Shown piece by piece: positions 43,367 through 53,677 of a stretch of 64,000 nt of DNA. The notes beneath the pieces were generated by a model. It searched no databases, had not been told where the DNA came from, and worked only from the letters and a program-made list of their open reading frames with translations. The first letter of the stretch is position 1. The number at the start of each line of letters is the position of its first letter. A program made the position numbers and the translations under genes. The DNA lies in NCBI GenBank assembly GCA_937928085.1, contig CALFVU010000008.1:124001-188000 (forward strand), in the 5' to 3' direction. The stretch is from an uncultured bacterium. Its GTDB lineage: Bacteria > Spirochaetota > Leptospiria > Leptospirales > Leptonemataceae.

Positions 43367-44587
43367 ATGTCTTTAATCGTACAAAAATATGGTGGTACTT
43401 CTGTTGGTGACATAGATAGAATTAAAAATGTAGCCAATAGAATTAAAATGTATTACGATCAAAAACACGATCTTGTGATTGTAGTTTCTGCAATGGGTCA
43501 TACAACGGATCAATTAATAGAAATGGCAAAAAAAATACATCCCAATCCAAAGAGTAGAGAAATGGATGTTTTATTATCTACTGGAGAGCAAGTTTCTATA
43601 GCTCTTCTTGCAATGGCTTTAGATTATATCGGAGTTCCTGCAATTAGCTTTACAGGTGCACAGGTTCGGATTCTTACAGATAAAAAATATTCCATGGCAA
43701 GAATTCAAGAAATTGATACTTCTAAAATCTTAGAAAATATAAAACAAAAAAAGGTAAGCATTGTAGCTGGTTTTCAGGGTGTGGACGAAGATTTTAATAT
43801 TACCACATTAGGAAGAGGAGGATCTGATCTTACTGCAGTTGCTCTCGCTGCTGCTTTAAAAGCTGATATTTGTGAAATTTATACAGATGTGGATGGAGTT
43901 TATACAACAGATCCGAATAAGGTGCCTTCTGCTAAAAAAATAGAAAAAATTTCTTACGAAGAAATGCTTGAATTAGCAAGACTTGGTGCAGGAGTATTAC
44001 ATTCACGAAGTGTAGAAGTAGCATCTAAATATAATGTGATCATACATGTTCGTTCAAGTTTTAATTATAATCCTGGAACTCTTGTTGTACCGGAGGATGA
44101 AATTATGGAAAAAGTTTTAATACGTGGAGTTACATTAAAAACAGATGAAGCCAGAATCTCCGTAATGGATATACCTGATAGACCTGGCCTTGCAAGTAAT
44201 TTATTTAATAAATTAGCAAAAGCTGATGTAAATGTAGATATGATTGTTCAAAGCACAGGAAAAGATCAAAAAAATACGATTTCTTTTACAGTTCCTCTAG
44301 CGAGTTTATCAGTTGCGAAAGAAATTGTAGAATCTTTTATTAAAGAAATGGGAGATGGAACATATGATGTAGATGATCAGATTGCAATTATTTCTGCTGT
44401 TGGAATTGGTATGAGATCGCATTCAGGAGTTGCAGGTAAAATGTTTGAAGCTCTTGCAAAAAATAATATCAATATAGAAATGATTAGTACTTCTGAAATA
44501 AAAATTTCTGTAGTCATAAAAAAAGAATATGGTCAATTAGCATTAGAAGAGATTCATAAGGCATTTGATTTAGGAAAAGGGGATTAA
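43367..44587 (+). CDS. lysC: Aspartate kinase
   Basis: Phosphorylates aspartate, the first step towards lysine, methionine, threonine and diaminopimelate. The 406-residue length is typical of the single-function, lysine/threonine-sensitive type. The kinase part starts [10 protein letters not shown] (5-14) and has FTGAQ, GFQG and [13 protein letters not shown]. Two ACT domains occupy about 265-406, with the VSMIS-like feature reading VEMIST. Allosteric control by lysine and/or threonine is known for this architecture. It overlaps murI by 1 nt (TAATG), an operon that joins the DAP route and D-glutamate, both for peptidoglycan. Confidence 0.97.
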   Translation: MSLIVQKYGGTSVGDIDRIKNVANRIKMYYDQKHDLVIVVSAMGHTTDQLIEMAKKIHPNPKSREMDVLLSTGEQVSIALLAMALDYIGVPAISFTGAQVRILTDKKYSMARIQEIDTSKILENIKQKKVSIVAGFQGVDEDFNITTLGRGGSDLTAVALAAALKADICEIYTDVDGVYTTDPNKVPSAKKIEKISYEEMLELARLGAGVLHSRSVEVASKYNVIIHVRSSFNYNPGTLVVPEDEIMEKVLIRGVTLKTDEARISVMDIPDRPGLASNLFNKLAKADVNVDMIVQSTGKDQKNTISFTVPLASLSVAKEIVESFIKEMGDGTYDVDDQIAIISAVGIGMRSHSGVAGKMFEALAKNNINIEMISTSEIKISVVIKKEYGQLALEEIHKAFDLGKGD

Positions 44588-45468
44588 TGAATACACGTCC
44601 TATCGGTGTTTTTGATTCAGGTTTAGGAGGACTTACCGTATTAGCAGAATTAATCCGTATCCTTCCAAATGAAAATTTTATTTATGTTGGAGATACTGCA
44701 AGAGTTCCTTATGGTTCTCGTTCAAAAGAAACAATACAAAAATACAGTTTAGAAATAGCTACTTATTTAGTAAGAAAAAATATAAAACTTTTAGTAGTAG
44801 CATGCAATACTTCTTCTTCTTATGCTCTTGATATTCTAAAAAAAAATTTTACAATACCCATTATAGGAGTTATTGAACCTGCAATTCATAGTTTTTTTAA
44901 AAACTCTCAAAACACATCCGTTGCTGTAATAGGAACTAGGGCCACGATCAATTCCAAAGCATATCCTGAAAAAATTCAAACTATAGATCCAGAAATTTAT
45001 ATCTATTCCAAAGCCTGCCCTTTGTTTGTCCCCCTCGTAGAAGAAGATATGATACAAAATCAAGTAACTTATGAAGTTGTAAAAGAGTACTTACAAGAAA
45101 TAGTGGATAAAAAAATTCAGGATATCATATTAGGTTGTACTCATTATCCATTACTTAAAAATGCAATTTTAAAAATCTATCCCCATTTAAATTTAATTGA
45201 TTCTTCTAAAGAAACTGCAATTTATGTCCAAAAACTTTTATTAGAAAAAGATTTACAAAATAAAAATCAAGAAAACAAAACTATAGAAATTTTTTTAACA
45301 GATATTACCGATAGAGTGCCTATTTTGGAAAAGCTTTTTCTAGAGAAAGACGAATACTTAGAGGTAAAAAATCATCAAATTTATTTAAAAAACAATCCGA
45401 ATTTTGTATTTTCAATTCAAATAAAAGAATTAAAATTGGAGGAATTATTAATAGAAAAAACTTTATAA
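44587..45468 (+). CDS. murI: Glutamate racemase
   Basis: Converts L- to D-glutamate for peptidoglycan. The 293-residue length is somewhat long because of a C-terminal extension of about 30 residues. Both catalytic cysteines are present: Cys73 in VVACNTSSS and Cys184 in ILGCTHYPLL. The N-terminal IGVFDSGLGGLTVL and GDTARVPYGSRS motifs are textbook. Its ATG overlaps the lysC stop by one base, indicating coupled expression. Confidence 0.97.
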   Translation: MNTRPIGVFDSGLGGLTVLAELIRILPNENFIYVGDTARVPYGSRSKETIQKYSLEIATYLVRKNIKLLVVACNTSSSYALDILKKNFTIPIIGVIEPAIHSFFKNSQNTSVAVIGTRATINSKAYPEKIQTIDPEIYIYSKACPLFVPLVEEDMIQNQVTYEVVKEYLQEIVDKKIQDIILGCTHYPLLKNAILKIYPHLNLIDSSKETAIYVQKLLLEKDLQNKNQENKTIEIFLTDITDRVPILEKLFLEKDEYLEVKNHQIYLKNNPNFVFSIQIKELKLEELLIEKTL

Positions 45469-45510
45469 AAATTTTTTTACTTTTATTAACTTCTGTCGAT
45501 ATATATATTG

Positions 45511-45993
45511 ATGATTCGTTCAGATATTTATAAATACTTTCCATTTCTTGAAAAAAATTCAAATTCAATAGAAAATCCTAAAAATTCTTCTGTTGAGGGA
45601 AAACTTCCAAGTTCAAAAATTAAAAATCAAGTGGAGATTGATTCAAAAAAACAAAAACTTTATGATGTAGCTTTAGAGTTTGAAAGCCTTTTTGTAAAAA
45701 TAATGCTTAATAGTATGCGCAAAACACTAAACAAAGAAAATGATCTATTCTATGCTGGATTACAACAAGATATTTTCGAAGATATGTTATATGATGAGTA
45801 TGCTAAAATTTTTTCTAAAAATGCAAATTTGGGTTTAGCAAAGGAAATGTATAAACAGTTAGAATCATATGTTACAGAAGAGGATTTAGAATTACAAAAC
45901 CTAAATAACGAAATCCAAAATCAGAAAAATTTTATAAAACAAATGCAAGGTATAATTACTACAGAAAAAATTCATCAAGAATGGTACAGATGA
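45511..45993 (+). CDS. FlgJ-type flagellar rod-binding protein
   Basis: A 160-residue protein homologous to the rod-binding domain of FlgJ, without the C-terminal muramidase. The diagnostic segment is ALEFESLFVKIMLNSMRKTL (about 55-74), followed by LFYAGLQQDIFEDMLYDEYAK and NLGLAKEMYKQL. It would help the rod through the peptidoglycan layer, in the periplasm. Because it lacks a hydrolase domain, another enzyme, such as an M23 endopeptidase, may open the wall. The ATG at 45511 is chosen; a TTG at 45508 is possible. It faces trhP. It is not in a flagellar operon here. Confidence 0.85.
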   Translation: MIRSDIYKYFPFLEKNSNSIENPKNSSVEGKLPSSKIKNQVEIDSKKQKLYDVALEFESLFVKIMLNSMRKTLNKENDLFYAGLQQDIFEDMLYDEYAKIFSKNANLGLAKEMYKQLESYVTEEDLELQNLNNEIQNQKNFIKQMQGIITTEKIHQEWYR

Positions 45994-45995
45994 TG

Positions 45996-47234
45996 CTAAA
46001 AAGAATTAACAAAGATTGGTTTACGTACAATATCAAATGTTTCGATTTCCTTTGGTAGCTCTCTATCTAAAATTAATTTTGCGATTTCTTCATTTTTAAG
46101 AATTTTTAAATCTGTGTTAGAGGTTTTGATATTTACTATTGTAAAGAATTCTTTTTCTAGTCCACTTTTTAAGAATAAAATTTGATCACCAATCTGAATT
46201 TTATCTCTGGCAGCAACCCAAACTCCGTCTTCTTCTTTATCAACAACAACTCCAGCAAGAGTTGCGGTTTGTTCGTTTCTTTGACTACCTGAATGTTGAT
46301 AACCATCTGTAGGATGTTCTCCGAAGTACATCCCTGTAGTAAAACCCCTATTTGAAAACATATTTAGCTCTTCGTACCACTTAGGTAGGATTGTAAATTG
46401 ATTTTTTTGTAATAAATCTATTGCTTCTCTGTATGTTTTTACAACCCCTGCTAAATAATTGATTCCTTTCATTCTTCCTTCGATTTTAAAACTATCAATT
46501 CCAGCATTTGCTAAATTGGGTAAATATTCTATCATACAAAGATCTTTAGAACTCATCACATAAGTGCCTCTGTCATCTTCAAATACTGGCAAAAGTTCAT
46601 TTTCTCTTTTTTCTTCTTTAAGATAATAGACCTGATATTTCCATCGACAGGAATTCGTACATTCTCCTTTGTTTGCAGAGCGATTGGTTAAATAAGCTGA
46701 TAAATAACACCTTCCCGAATAAGCAATACATAAAGAACCATGAACAAAAGCTTCTAAATCACATTTTAGTTGTTCTCTGAATTCGTGAATTTCTTGTATA
46801 CTAACTTCTCTTGCTAAAATAATTCTTTCAACTCCTAAAGATTCCCAAAATTTTGCAGATTCTACATTAGTTATATTAGCCTGAGTACTTATATGTAATG
46901 GTATAGATGGTGCATATTTTGTTGCTAAATGATAAACACCTGTATCAGAAAAAATAATTGAATGGGGTTTAAGTACTTCTAAAATTTTTAGATGTTCTAT
47001 GATTAGTGGAATATCTTTATTGTGTGGAAAAATGTTTATCGTTATATAGATTTTTTTTTGCTTTTGTTTTACATATTCAATAGATTTTTTTAATAATTCT
47101 AAATCTACATCCTTAATTTTACTTCTTAAACTAAATTCTGGAAGTCCCATATAAACCGCATCAGCACCGTAATGTAGAGCTATTTGTAGTTTTTCCCAAT
47201 TACCGGCGGGTGCAAGAAGTTCGTATTTTTTCAT
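45996..47234 (-). CDS. trhP: U32 family protein, tRNA hydroxylation protein TrhP-like
   Basis: A 412-residue U32-family protein, cytoplasmic. TrhP makes 5-hydroxyuridine at position 34 of tRNAs with the help of prephenate; these proteins are related to collagenase-like peptidases, now known to act in tRNA modification. Key parts are ELLAPAGNWEKL near the N-terminus, HISTQANI, and a cysteine cluster region around EAFVHGSLCIAYSGRCYLS and GECTNSCRW, whose four Cys likely bind an iron-sulfur cluster. GIDSFKIEGRMK is also typical. The wording fits TrhP more than the related RlhA. It overlaps valS by 4 nt. Confidence 0.85.
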   Translation of the reverse strand: MKKYELLAPAGNWEKLQIALHYGADAVYMGLPEFSLRSKIKDVDLELLKKSIEYVKQKQKKIYITINIFPHNKDIPLIIEHLKILEVLKPHSIIFSDTGVYHLATKYAPSIPLHISTQANITNVESAKFWESLGVERIILAREVSIQEIHEFREQLKCDLEAFVHGSLCIAYSGRCYLSAYLTNRSANKGECTNSCRWKYQVYYLKEEKRENELLPVFEDDRGTYVMSSKDLCMIEYLPNLANAGIDSFKIEGRMKGINYLAGVVKTYREAIDLLQKNQFTILPKWYEELNMFSNRGFTTGMYFGEHPTDGYQHSGSQRNEQTATLAGVVVDKEEDGVWVAARDKIQIGDQILFLKSGLEKEFFTIVNIKTSNTDLKILKNEEIAKLILDRELPKEIETFDIVRKPIFVNSF

Positions 47235-49933
47235 GTTTGTTTGTGAATTTTATAAAATTTATTTAATGTTAAATTGATTTTTTCTAATTTTGTTAAAGCC
47301 TCAAATTTTTTTTGTTTTTGTCCTTCAATCACATCAGACGGTGCAGAATCTAAAAATTTTTGATTGTTAAGTTTCTCTTCAGCTATTCGTATAATAGTTT
47401 CTAAAGAAGATTTTTCTTTTTCTAGTTTTTGAATTTCTTTTTCAATATTTATTACTCCTTCTAAGGGAATTTTAATAAATCCATTTCGAAATACTTCTAT
47501 GATAGAATTTTCAGCATCTTCTTTTTGGATTTCTTTTTGTAAATAAATGATTTCTTTTGCAAGTATTAATCTTTGAACTCCTTCTTCTTTTGATTTTAAA
47601 TAATTTTTTAATGCTTCGTTAGAAACATAAATTTCTACAGATATTTTTTGAGAAGGTGGTATAGAAAATTCAGATCTTATAGAACGTACTTTTACGATAA
47701 AATCTTGTAGATCCCTCATCAATTCTATTTTATCTTCCGAAATTTGAACCGGTTCTGGTATTTCCTCCCACATTAAATAAATGTTTTTAGTATTTACAAA
47801 GTTTTTTATCAACGAAAATAATTCTTCTGTAATGTAAGGCATAATAGGATGTAATATATTAAGGATTTGATAAAGTACATAAGTTAAAACTTGCAAAGCG
47901 ATTGATTTTGTTTCTTTTTCTTCTTTAAGTCTGTGCTTGATAATTTCAATGTACCAATCACAATAATAATTCCAAATGAACTCATAAATCTCCTCTGCAA
48001 CAATATGAAATTTGTAGTTTTTTAACAAATTCATTGTGGATGCAATCACTCTATTAAGATGATATAAGATCCAGTAATCTTCAATTTCTAAATTTAGTTT
48101 GTAAATTTCTTTTGTATTGAGTTTAAAGTTTTCTGGTATATTCATAAGAACAAATCTTGCAGAATTCCAAATTTTATTGCAAAAGTTTTGATATCCTTTT
48201 AACCGCTCTTCTGAGTAAATAATATCTTTTCCTTCTGTTAAAGTAGCTATTAAAAAGAATCGATAAGCATCTGCTCCATAAGTGTTTATGATCTCTACAG
48301 GATCAATATTATTTCCAAGACTTTTCGAAATTTTTCTTCCTTTTTCGTCTCTCATTAATCCATGAATGTAAACATCTTGAAAAGGTTCTTGATTTAGAAA
48401 ATGTAATCCCATCATAATCATTCTTGCAACCCAAAAAAATATAATATCAAATCCAGTAACAAGGACTTTAGTGGGATAGTAAGTCTTTAAATCTTTTGTT
48501 TGATCTGGCCATCCCAATGTGGAGAAAGGCCATAAAGCAGAAGAAAACCAAGTATCTAGTACATCAGAATCTCTTTCTACATTGGTTGATTTACACCTTT
48601 CGCATTTTGTTATATCTTCTAAAGAAACAGTAATATGTCCGCAATCTTTACAATACCAGGCTGGTATTTGATGCCCCCACCATAATTGTCGAGAAATACA
48701 CCAATCTTTGATATTTTTCATCCACGAGAAATATAAGTTTTCCCATCTTTTTGGAATAAATTTGATAGTTCCATTTTCTACATATTGAATGGCTTTTTCT
48801 GCTAAAGGTTGTACTTTTACAAACCATTGAGTAGAAATCATAGGTTCAACAATAGCACTACTTCTTTGGGATCTACCAACACTCATTATATGTTCTATAC
48901 TTCCACGAAAAAGTCCAAGCTGTGTTATATGTTCTTTAATTTTTTTTCTTGCTTCAAATCGATCTAAGCCTTTATAAGGACCACCATAATCATTAATACG
49001 AGCTGATTCATCAAATATAGTGATGAATTCTAAATTATGTCTTTTTCCAACTTCGAAATCATTAAAATCATGGGCGGGAGTAACTTTTACTGCTCCTGTT
49101 CCGAAATTTGGATCTACTAAAATAGCATCTGCTATAATAGGAATTTCTCGATTTAATATAGGGTGTTTTACTTTTTTTCCAATTAAATTTTTATATCGCT
49201 CGTCATCTGGATGTACTGCAATAGCGGTATCTCCAAGCATTGTCTCCGGGCGAGTTGTAGCTACTACAATTTCTCCAGAATCTTCAGAAAGAGGATAAGC
49301 AAAACTCCAAAGTTCTCCTTTGTAATTTTCTTCGTATTCTACTTCTAAATCTGATAACACTGTTTTTGTTTCGGGATCCCAATTCACCATTTTTGTGTCT
49401 CGATAAATTAGTCCTTGTTTATATAAGTCTACAAAAACTTTACGAACCGCATAAGATAAATTTTTGTCCATAGTAAATCTTTCTCGAGTCCAATCAACAG
49501 AAACACCTAATTTTCTCATCTGTGTAGTAATCACATTACCATAATGATGTTTCCATTCCCAAACTTTTTCTAAAAATTTTTCTCTACCTAAATCAAACCT
49601 TGTGAGTTTTTCTTTTTCTTTAAGTTCTCTTTCTACTCTACTTTGTGTAGCAATTCCAGCATGATCTGTCCCCGGAATCCATAACGTATTATATCCAAGT
49701 TTTCTTGCAAGACGAATAAGTACATCTTGTATAGTCATGTTTAATGCATGACCAACATGAAGTTGCCCTGTTACATTAGGTGGGGGAATTACAATACAAT
49801 ATGGGGGATTTTTAAATTTTTTTTTTAATTTTTTAGCAAATTCTGGAGAAAAAGCTTGATTTTTTTCCCATTCTATATACCATTTTTCTTCAATTTTTGT
49901 ATGATCATATTTCGATGATAACTCAATTGTCAT
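47231..49933 (-). CDS. valS: Valyl-tRNA synthetase
   Basis: Charges tRNA-Val; class Ia, 900 residues as usual. The HIGH motif is HVGH in PPNVTGQLHVGHALN (about 50-65) and the KMSKS loop is KISKSLGNNIDP (about 530-541). The CP1 editing domain has TTRPETMLGDTAIAVHP, and a C-terminal coiled coil of about 65 residues is characteristic of ValS. A CxxC pair occurs at YCKDCGH and CERCKS (zinc-like knuckle). It overlaps trhP downstream (ATGA), so tRNA charging and wobble modification are coupled. A 643-bp gap lies upstream. Confidence 0.98.
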   Translation of the reverse strand: MTIELSSKYDHTKIEEKWYIEWEKNQAFSPEFAKKLKKKFKNPPYCIVIPPPNVTGQLHVGHALNMTIQDVLIRLARKLGYNTLWIPGTDHAGIATQSRVERELKEKEKLTRFDLGREKFLEKVWEWKHHYGNVITTQMRKLGVSVDWTRERFTMDKNLSYAVRKVFVDLYKQGLIYRDTKMVNWDPETKTVLSDLEVEYEENYKGELWSFAYPLSEDSGEIVVATTRPETMLGDTAIAVHPDDERYKNLIGKKVKHPILNREIPIIADAILVDPNFGTGAVKVTPAHDFNDFEVGKRHNLEFITIFDESARINDYGGPYKGLDRFEARKKIKEHITQLGLFRGSIEHIMSVGRSQRSSAIVEPMISTQWFVKVQPLAEKAIQYVENGTIKFIPKRWENLYFSWMKNIKDWCISRQLWWGHQIPAWYCKDCGHITVSLEDITKCERCKSTNVERDSDVLDTWFSSALWPFSTLGWPDQTKDLKTYYPTKVLVTGFDIIFFWVARMIMMGLHFLNQEPFQDVYIHGLMRDEKGRKISKSLGNNIDPVEIINTYGADAYRFFLIATLTEGKDIIYSEERLKGYQNFCNKIWNSARFVLMNIPENFKLNTKEIYKLNLEIEDYWILYHLNRVIASTMNLLKNYKFHIVAEEIYEFIWNYYCDWYIEIIKHRLKEEKETKSIALQVLTYVLYQILNILHPIMPYITEELFSLIKNFVNTKNIYLMWEEIPEPVQISEDKIELMRDLQDFIVKVRSIRSEFSIPPSQKISVEIYVSNEALKNYLKSKEEGVQRLILAKEIIYLQKEIQKEDAENSIIEVFRNGFIKIPLEGVINIEKEIQKLEKEKSSLETIIRIAEEKLNNQKFLDSAPSDVIEGQKQKKFEALTKLEKINLTLNKFYKIHKQT

Positions 49934-50576
49934 AAGACCAAAATTTGAATTTTTTTTTAAAAGAAAAGGATTTTATTTCATTTAAAACAATCTCTTTCAG
50001 TTAAGATTCATAAACATTCATCATATCCTTCTTAGATGTATGACTGTTTGCTGTGAGTAAAGACTTTTCCAAACTTTGTTTTTAAAGTTCTAGAAAAGCC
50101 TAAATAAAATATACCATTATGTTGAGATAAAACGTAAACTTTATAAAAAATCAAAACATCTGATCAATATAAATGTGATTATTTGTAATGATTTTTTATG
50201 AAATATGAATAAAAAAATAGCTAGTATAATTTTAAAATATTATCGTAAAATTAAATTTTTTTTTCAAAAAACAATAGCTTTTATTGAAACAAATGAAAGC
50301 TAGTTTAAGAAATTATATAAAGTATAATGCTTTATTGTTTTAATCTAAATGTGCTTGTATCAATGTTATGGTTTTAGATATTACGTATTTAAAAATACTA
50401 TTTATGTTTGTTATAATTTTTTTTAGCGAAGTCATACAACATAACAGATCTATTGTGAAAATTTTTTTATATTTGACAAATTCATAAAATTAAACATCTT
50501 TGTAATCTTTTTTTAATAACCACTGTTAAATAAAATATTTATTTGTCTTATATCTTATGAATAAATTAAAGGTTTT
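49934..50576. other. 643-bp gap between valS and hisC, no recognisable gene
   Basis: Very AT-rich, with many stops in all frames and no tRNA-like or rRNA-like fold. The motif TGTATGACT (near 50038) has an exact inverse, AGTCATACA (near 50433), about 400 bp away. TTGACA occurs at 50473-50478 without a -10 box at usual spacing. It is the longest non-coding stretch in the window. I see nothing that I can name. Confidence 0.6.
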
Positions 50577-51641
50577 ATGAAAAGTCTTCAAGAATGGATT
50601 CCCAAACATATTTTGCAAATGTCTCCTTATGTGCCCGGTTTACAACTAAACGAAGAGAAAATTATAAAATTGAATACAAACGAAAATCCTTTCCCTTTAC
50701 CGGAGTTTATTATAAATCAAATTATTGAATTTGTTAAACAAAATCAATTTCATTTATATCCAGATCCTGAATCAAAGAAATTAAGAGAAAAACTTGCGAA
50801 GATTTATAATAAAAATACAAATATGATCTTAATAGGGAATGGTTCTGACGAAATTTTATCTTTAGTTTTTAGAACTTTTTTAACTATCGGCGATAGTGTG
50901 TTATTGATTGAACCATCTTATAGTTTATATCCTGTTTTATGTAATGCAATCGGAGTTCATTATTATACTTTATCTGTGGAAAAAAATTTTACAATTTCTG
51001 TTGAGAGAATTATAGAATATAGCGAGATTTACAATCCCAAGTTAATTGTAATTACCAATCCGAATGCTCCTACAGGAATTTCTATATCTAAACAAAAAAT
51101 AAACAAACTTTGCGAAGTAGTTAAAAGACCAATTTTAATAGATGAAGCGTATGTGTTATTTGGTGGAGAAAGCATAATGGAAGAAGCAGGGGATAAATTT
51201 CCTTATTTGATGGTTTGTAGTACTTTTTCCAAAGCTTTTTCTTCTGCGGGAATTCGCTTAGGTTGGATTATAGCTAATGAGTTTTTTATTGAACAGATTC
51301 ATAAAATAAAAGATTCTTATAATGTAAATTTTTTCTCTCAAAAAGTAGGAGAGATTATTTTGGATCATTATGATTTCTTTTTAAGAAGAATTGAGGAAAT
51401 TCAAGAAATTCGAGATTGGTTTATCCAAAAACTAAATACTTTAGGTTATTTTACTCTTCCTTCCTCTGCTAATTTTGTTTTTACTTCTCCCCCGAATAAA
51501 AATGCAAAAGAAATTTATGAATTTTTATTAAGAAATAAAATTTTAGTTCGTTATTTTGCGAACTATCCTGAATTCTTAAGAATTTCTATTGGAACAAAAA
51601 TTCAGATGGAGATATTATATGAAACTCTTAAAAATTTTTAG
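50577..51641 (+). CDS. hisC: Histidinol-phosphate aminotransferase
   Basis: A 354-residue PLP enzyme of histidine synthesis. Landmarks are LNTNENPFPLP (33-43), GNGSDEIL (88-95), NPNAPTG (161-167), DEAY (189-192) and the PLP lysine Lys219 in STFSKAFSSAGIRLGW. These motifs fit class I aminotransferases of HisC type rather than aspartate aminotransferase. Upstream, AAAGG lies 5 nt before the ATG and is a Shine-Dalgarno. TTGTCT at 50541-50546 could serve as a -35. It overlaps the following START-like gene by 23 nt. Confidence 0.93.
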   Translation: MKSLQEWIPKHILQMSPYVPGLQLNEEKIIKLNTNENPFPLPEFIINQIIEFVKQNQFHLYPDPESKKLREKLAKIYNKNTNMILIGNGSDEILSLVFRTFLTIGDSVLLIEPSYSLYPVLCNAIGVHYYTLSVEKNFTISVERIIEYSEIYNPKLIVITNPNAPTGISISKQKINKLCEVVKRPILIDEAYVLFGGESIMEEAGDKFPYLMVCSTFSKAFSSAGIRLGWIIANEFFIEQIHKIKDSYNVNFFSQKVGEIILDHYDFFLRRIEEIQEIRDWFIQKLNTLGYFTLPSSANFVFTSPPNKNAKEIYEFLLRNKILVRYFANYPEFLRISIGTKIQMEILYETLKNF

Positions 51642-52200
51642 TTTATTATATATATTTTTTATAAATCTTAATTTATATTCTATCAATTATAAAGAATTAA
51701 CTTTAGAAGCTTACTCTAGTGTTTTATCAGATATTGAAAAAAAAGAAATCTATATTGAATTACAAAAAACTTCAGATAATCATGCATATATTACGGTGAT
51801 AGGAATTATTAACGAAAAACCTAAAAAAGTTTGGGAAGTTATGCATGATCCTAAGAAAAAAATTTATTCAGATATATTAGAGAGTTATGTGATGTATCAA
51901 AAAGATAATTATTACATAAAAAAGAAATTACTAGATTTTCCTTTTCCTTTACGAGATCGATGGACTATTATAGAAGAAAATATTTTTGATGATCTATATG
52001 CTAAACAGTGGAAAGAGATAGGAGGAGAGATCAAAATCAATAGCGGTGCAATTCGACTTTTTGATTATAAAGGAAAAACTCTTATGATTTTTAAATCCAG
52101 TTTTGACCCGGGATTATCTTTTGTTCCTCAGTGGGCAATACAATATGGAATGAAGATTAAAGCTCCTACTATTATTAGAAAAATTAAAGAAAATTTATAA
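51619..52200 (+). CDS. Exported START/SRPBCC-like lipid-binding protein
   Basis: A 193-residue exported protein. It has a signal peptide (about 1-20) and a START-like (Bet v 1 fold) domain with phrases such as VIGIINEKPKKVWEVMHDPKK, FPFPLRDRWTI and SFVPQWAIQYGMKIKAP, typical of a helix-grip domain that holds a lipid or other hydrophobic ligand. It would work in the periplasm. The ATG at 51619 has GGAG 7 nt before it and begins inside the last codons of hisC in another frame, so the two are translationally linked. There is no evident metabolic tie to histidine. Confidence 0.75.
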   Translation: MKLLKIFSLLYIFFINLNLYSINYKELTLEAYSSVLSDIEKKEIYIELQKTSDNHAYITVIGIINEKPKKVWEVMHDPKKKIYSDILESYVMYQKDNYYIKKKLLDFPFPLRDRWTIIEENIFDDLYAKQWKEIGGEIKINSGAIRLFDYKGKTLMIFKSSFDPGLSFVPQWAIQYGMKIKAPTIIRKIKENL

Positions 52201-52210
52201 AATTATTTTT

Positions 52211-52708
52211 TTAATGCTCAGATTGATTTTTTGATAAAATCTTCGTTGTGGAATATCCTTCGATTAATGGAATTATATAAACTTTTCCTCCGTAAAATTC
52301 TACAATTTCCCGCTCAGGTAGCTTTTGTATGGAATAATCTCCCCCTTTTATGTGTATGTGGGGTTTTATGATTTTGATAATTTCTATAGGTGTAGTTTCT
52401 GCAAAACTGGTTACATAATCTACAAAGCTTAAAGAAGCTAAAAGAAACATCCGATCCTCTAATTTATTAATTGGGCGATTGTTTCCTTTTAACTTTCGAA
52501 CAGACTCATCTGAATTTACTGCAACAATTAAAATATCGCCTAATTCTTTTCCTTTTGCTAAATATTCAATATGACCTCTATGTAAAATATCAAAACAACC
52601 ATTAGTAAATACGATTTTATTTTGATTTTTTTTAAGTTCTTCTATCACTTTAAATAATGTATAATCGTTAATTAAAATTTTTTTATAAATTTCATTTAAT
52701 ACTTTCAT
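52211..52708 (-). CDS. rfaE2: ADP-heptose synthase adenylyltransferase (heptose 1-phosphate)
   Basis: A 165-residue nucleotidyltransferase that makes ADP-D-glycero-beta-D-manno-heptose for LPS core. Family motifs are FTNGCFDILHRGHIEYL (about 34-50, containing HxGH), VNSDESVRKLKG, NRPINKLEDRMFLLASL and a final EGYSTTKIL. In E. coli this activity is fused to the kinase in HldE; here kinase and transferase are separate adjacent genes, with the kinase stop abutting this start. Presence implies heptose-containing LPS. Confidence 0.94.
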   Translation of the reverse strand: MKVLNEIYKKILINDYTLFKVIEELKKNQNKIVFTNGCFDILHRGHIEYLAKGKELGDILIVAVNSDESVRKLKGNNRPINKLEDRMFLLASLSFVDYVTSFAETTPIEIIKIIKPHIHIKGGDYSIQKLPEREIVEFYGGKVYIIPLIEGYSTTKILSKNQSEH

Positions 52709-53677
52709 TTATAATAATAATTCTTCTGGTTTGATAGTAGCTGCTCCTAGTCTTCCTACTACAATACCACCTGCTAAATTACTTAATTCTGTTGCATATT
52801 CAATTTTTGCACCGCTACAATATGCTGCCATTAAAACAGAAATTACTGTATCTCCAGCTCCCGTAACATCAAAAACTTCTTTTGCTGTTGCATCAATATG
52901 CAAAACCTTGTCTTTAGAAATTAAACTCATTCCTTTATCTCCTCTTGTGATGAGCACATACTGGCAGTTTAATCGTTCTAAAATCTCTTTGCCTCCTTCT
53001 TCAATATCCTTGTCGGTAATTATCTTTCTTCCTAAAAACCTTCCAGCTTCGTGATGATTCGGAGTTACAATAAATACATTTTGATAATATCCAAAATGGG
53101 TTACTTGAGGATCAACCGCAACTGGTATTGAATACTGCTTTGTAATTGCTAAAATTTTATTGATGAATTCTGGAACAATCACTCCTTTATCATAATCCGA
53201 AATAATAACTCCATCTATATTAGAGATTATGTTTTTTATCTTATTAAATAATGATTCAAGTTCTTCTGTAGTAATTGGAGTTTTATCTTCTCTATCTAAT
53301 CTACATATCTGTTGGTGATTTGCAATAATTCTAGTTTTTTTTGTTGTGGGTTTTTGAGTTTCTATTAAAAGAAATTCATCATTATTTATGTTATATTCAA
53401 TGATTTTTTTTCTTAGAATTCTTCCTTCTTCGTCATTTCCGATTATACCCGATGCATACACCTTAACTCCTAAACTTCTTAAATTACATAAAACATTACC
53501 TGCTCCGCCGGGTATATGGATTCTTTTTTGTTCTTCTACAATCGGTACAGGAGCTTCAGGAGAGATTCGCTCTACAATGCCATAGATGTATTCATCTAAC
53601 ATAAAATCGCCAACTACTAAAATTTTTATTTCTGGAAATTTTTTAACGATTTTTTTTGTATCTTCATTCGTTATCAT
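52709..53677 (-). CDS. rfaE1: Heptose 7-phosphate kinase
   Basis: A PfkB/ribokinase-family enzyme of 322 residues that makes heptose 1,7-bisphosphate. The N-terminus has GDFMLDEYIYG, RISPEAPVPIV and HIPGGAGNVLCNLRSLG; the anion hole and catalytic Asp are in DVTGAGDTVISV near 272-283. It abuts rfaE2 with no gap, so the two likely act as one unit. Its 5' end overlaps the following exported-protein gene by 14 nt. Confidence 0.94.
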   Translation of the reverse strand: MITNEDTKKIVKKFPEIKILVVGDFMLDEYIYGIVERISPEAPVPIVEEQKRIHIPGGAGNVLCNLRSLGVKVYASGIIGNDEEGRILRKKIIEYNINNDEFLLIETQKPTTKKTRIIANHQQICRLDREDKTPITTEELESLFNKIKNIISNIDGVIISDYDKGVIVPEFINKILAITKQYSIPVAVDPQVTHFGYYQNVFIVTPNHHEAGRFLGRKIITDKDIEEGGKEILERLNCQYVLITRGDKGMSLISKDKVLHIDATAKEVFDVTGAGDTVISVLMAAYCSGAKIEYATELSNLAGGIVVGRLGAATIKPEELLL

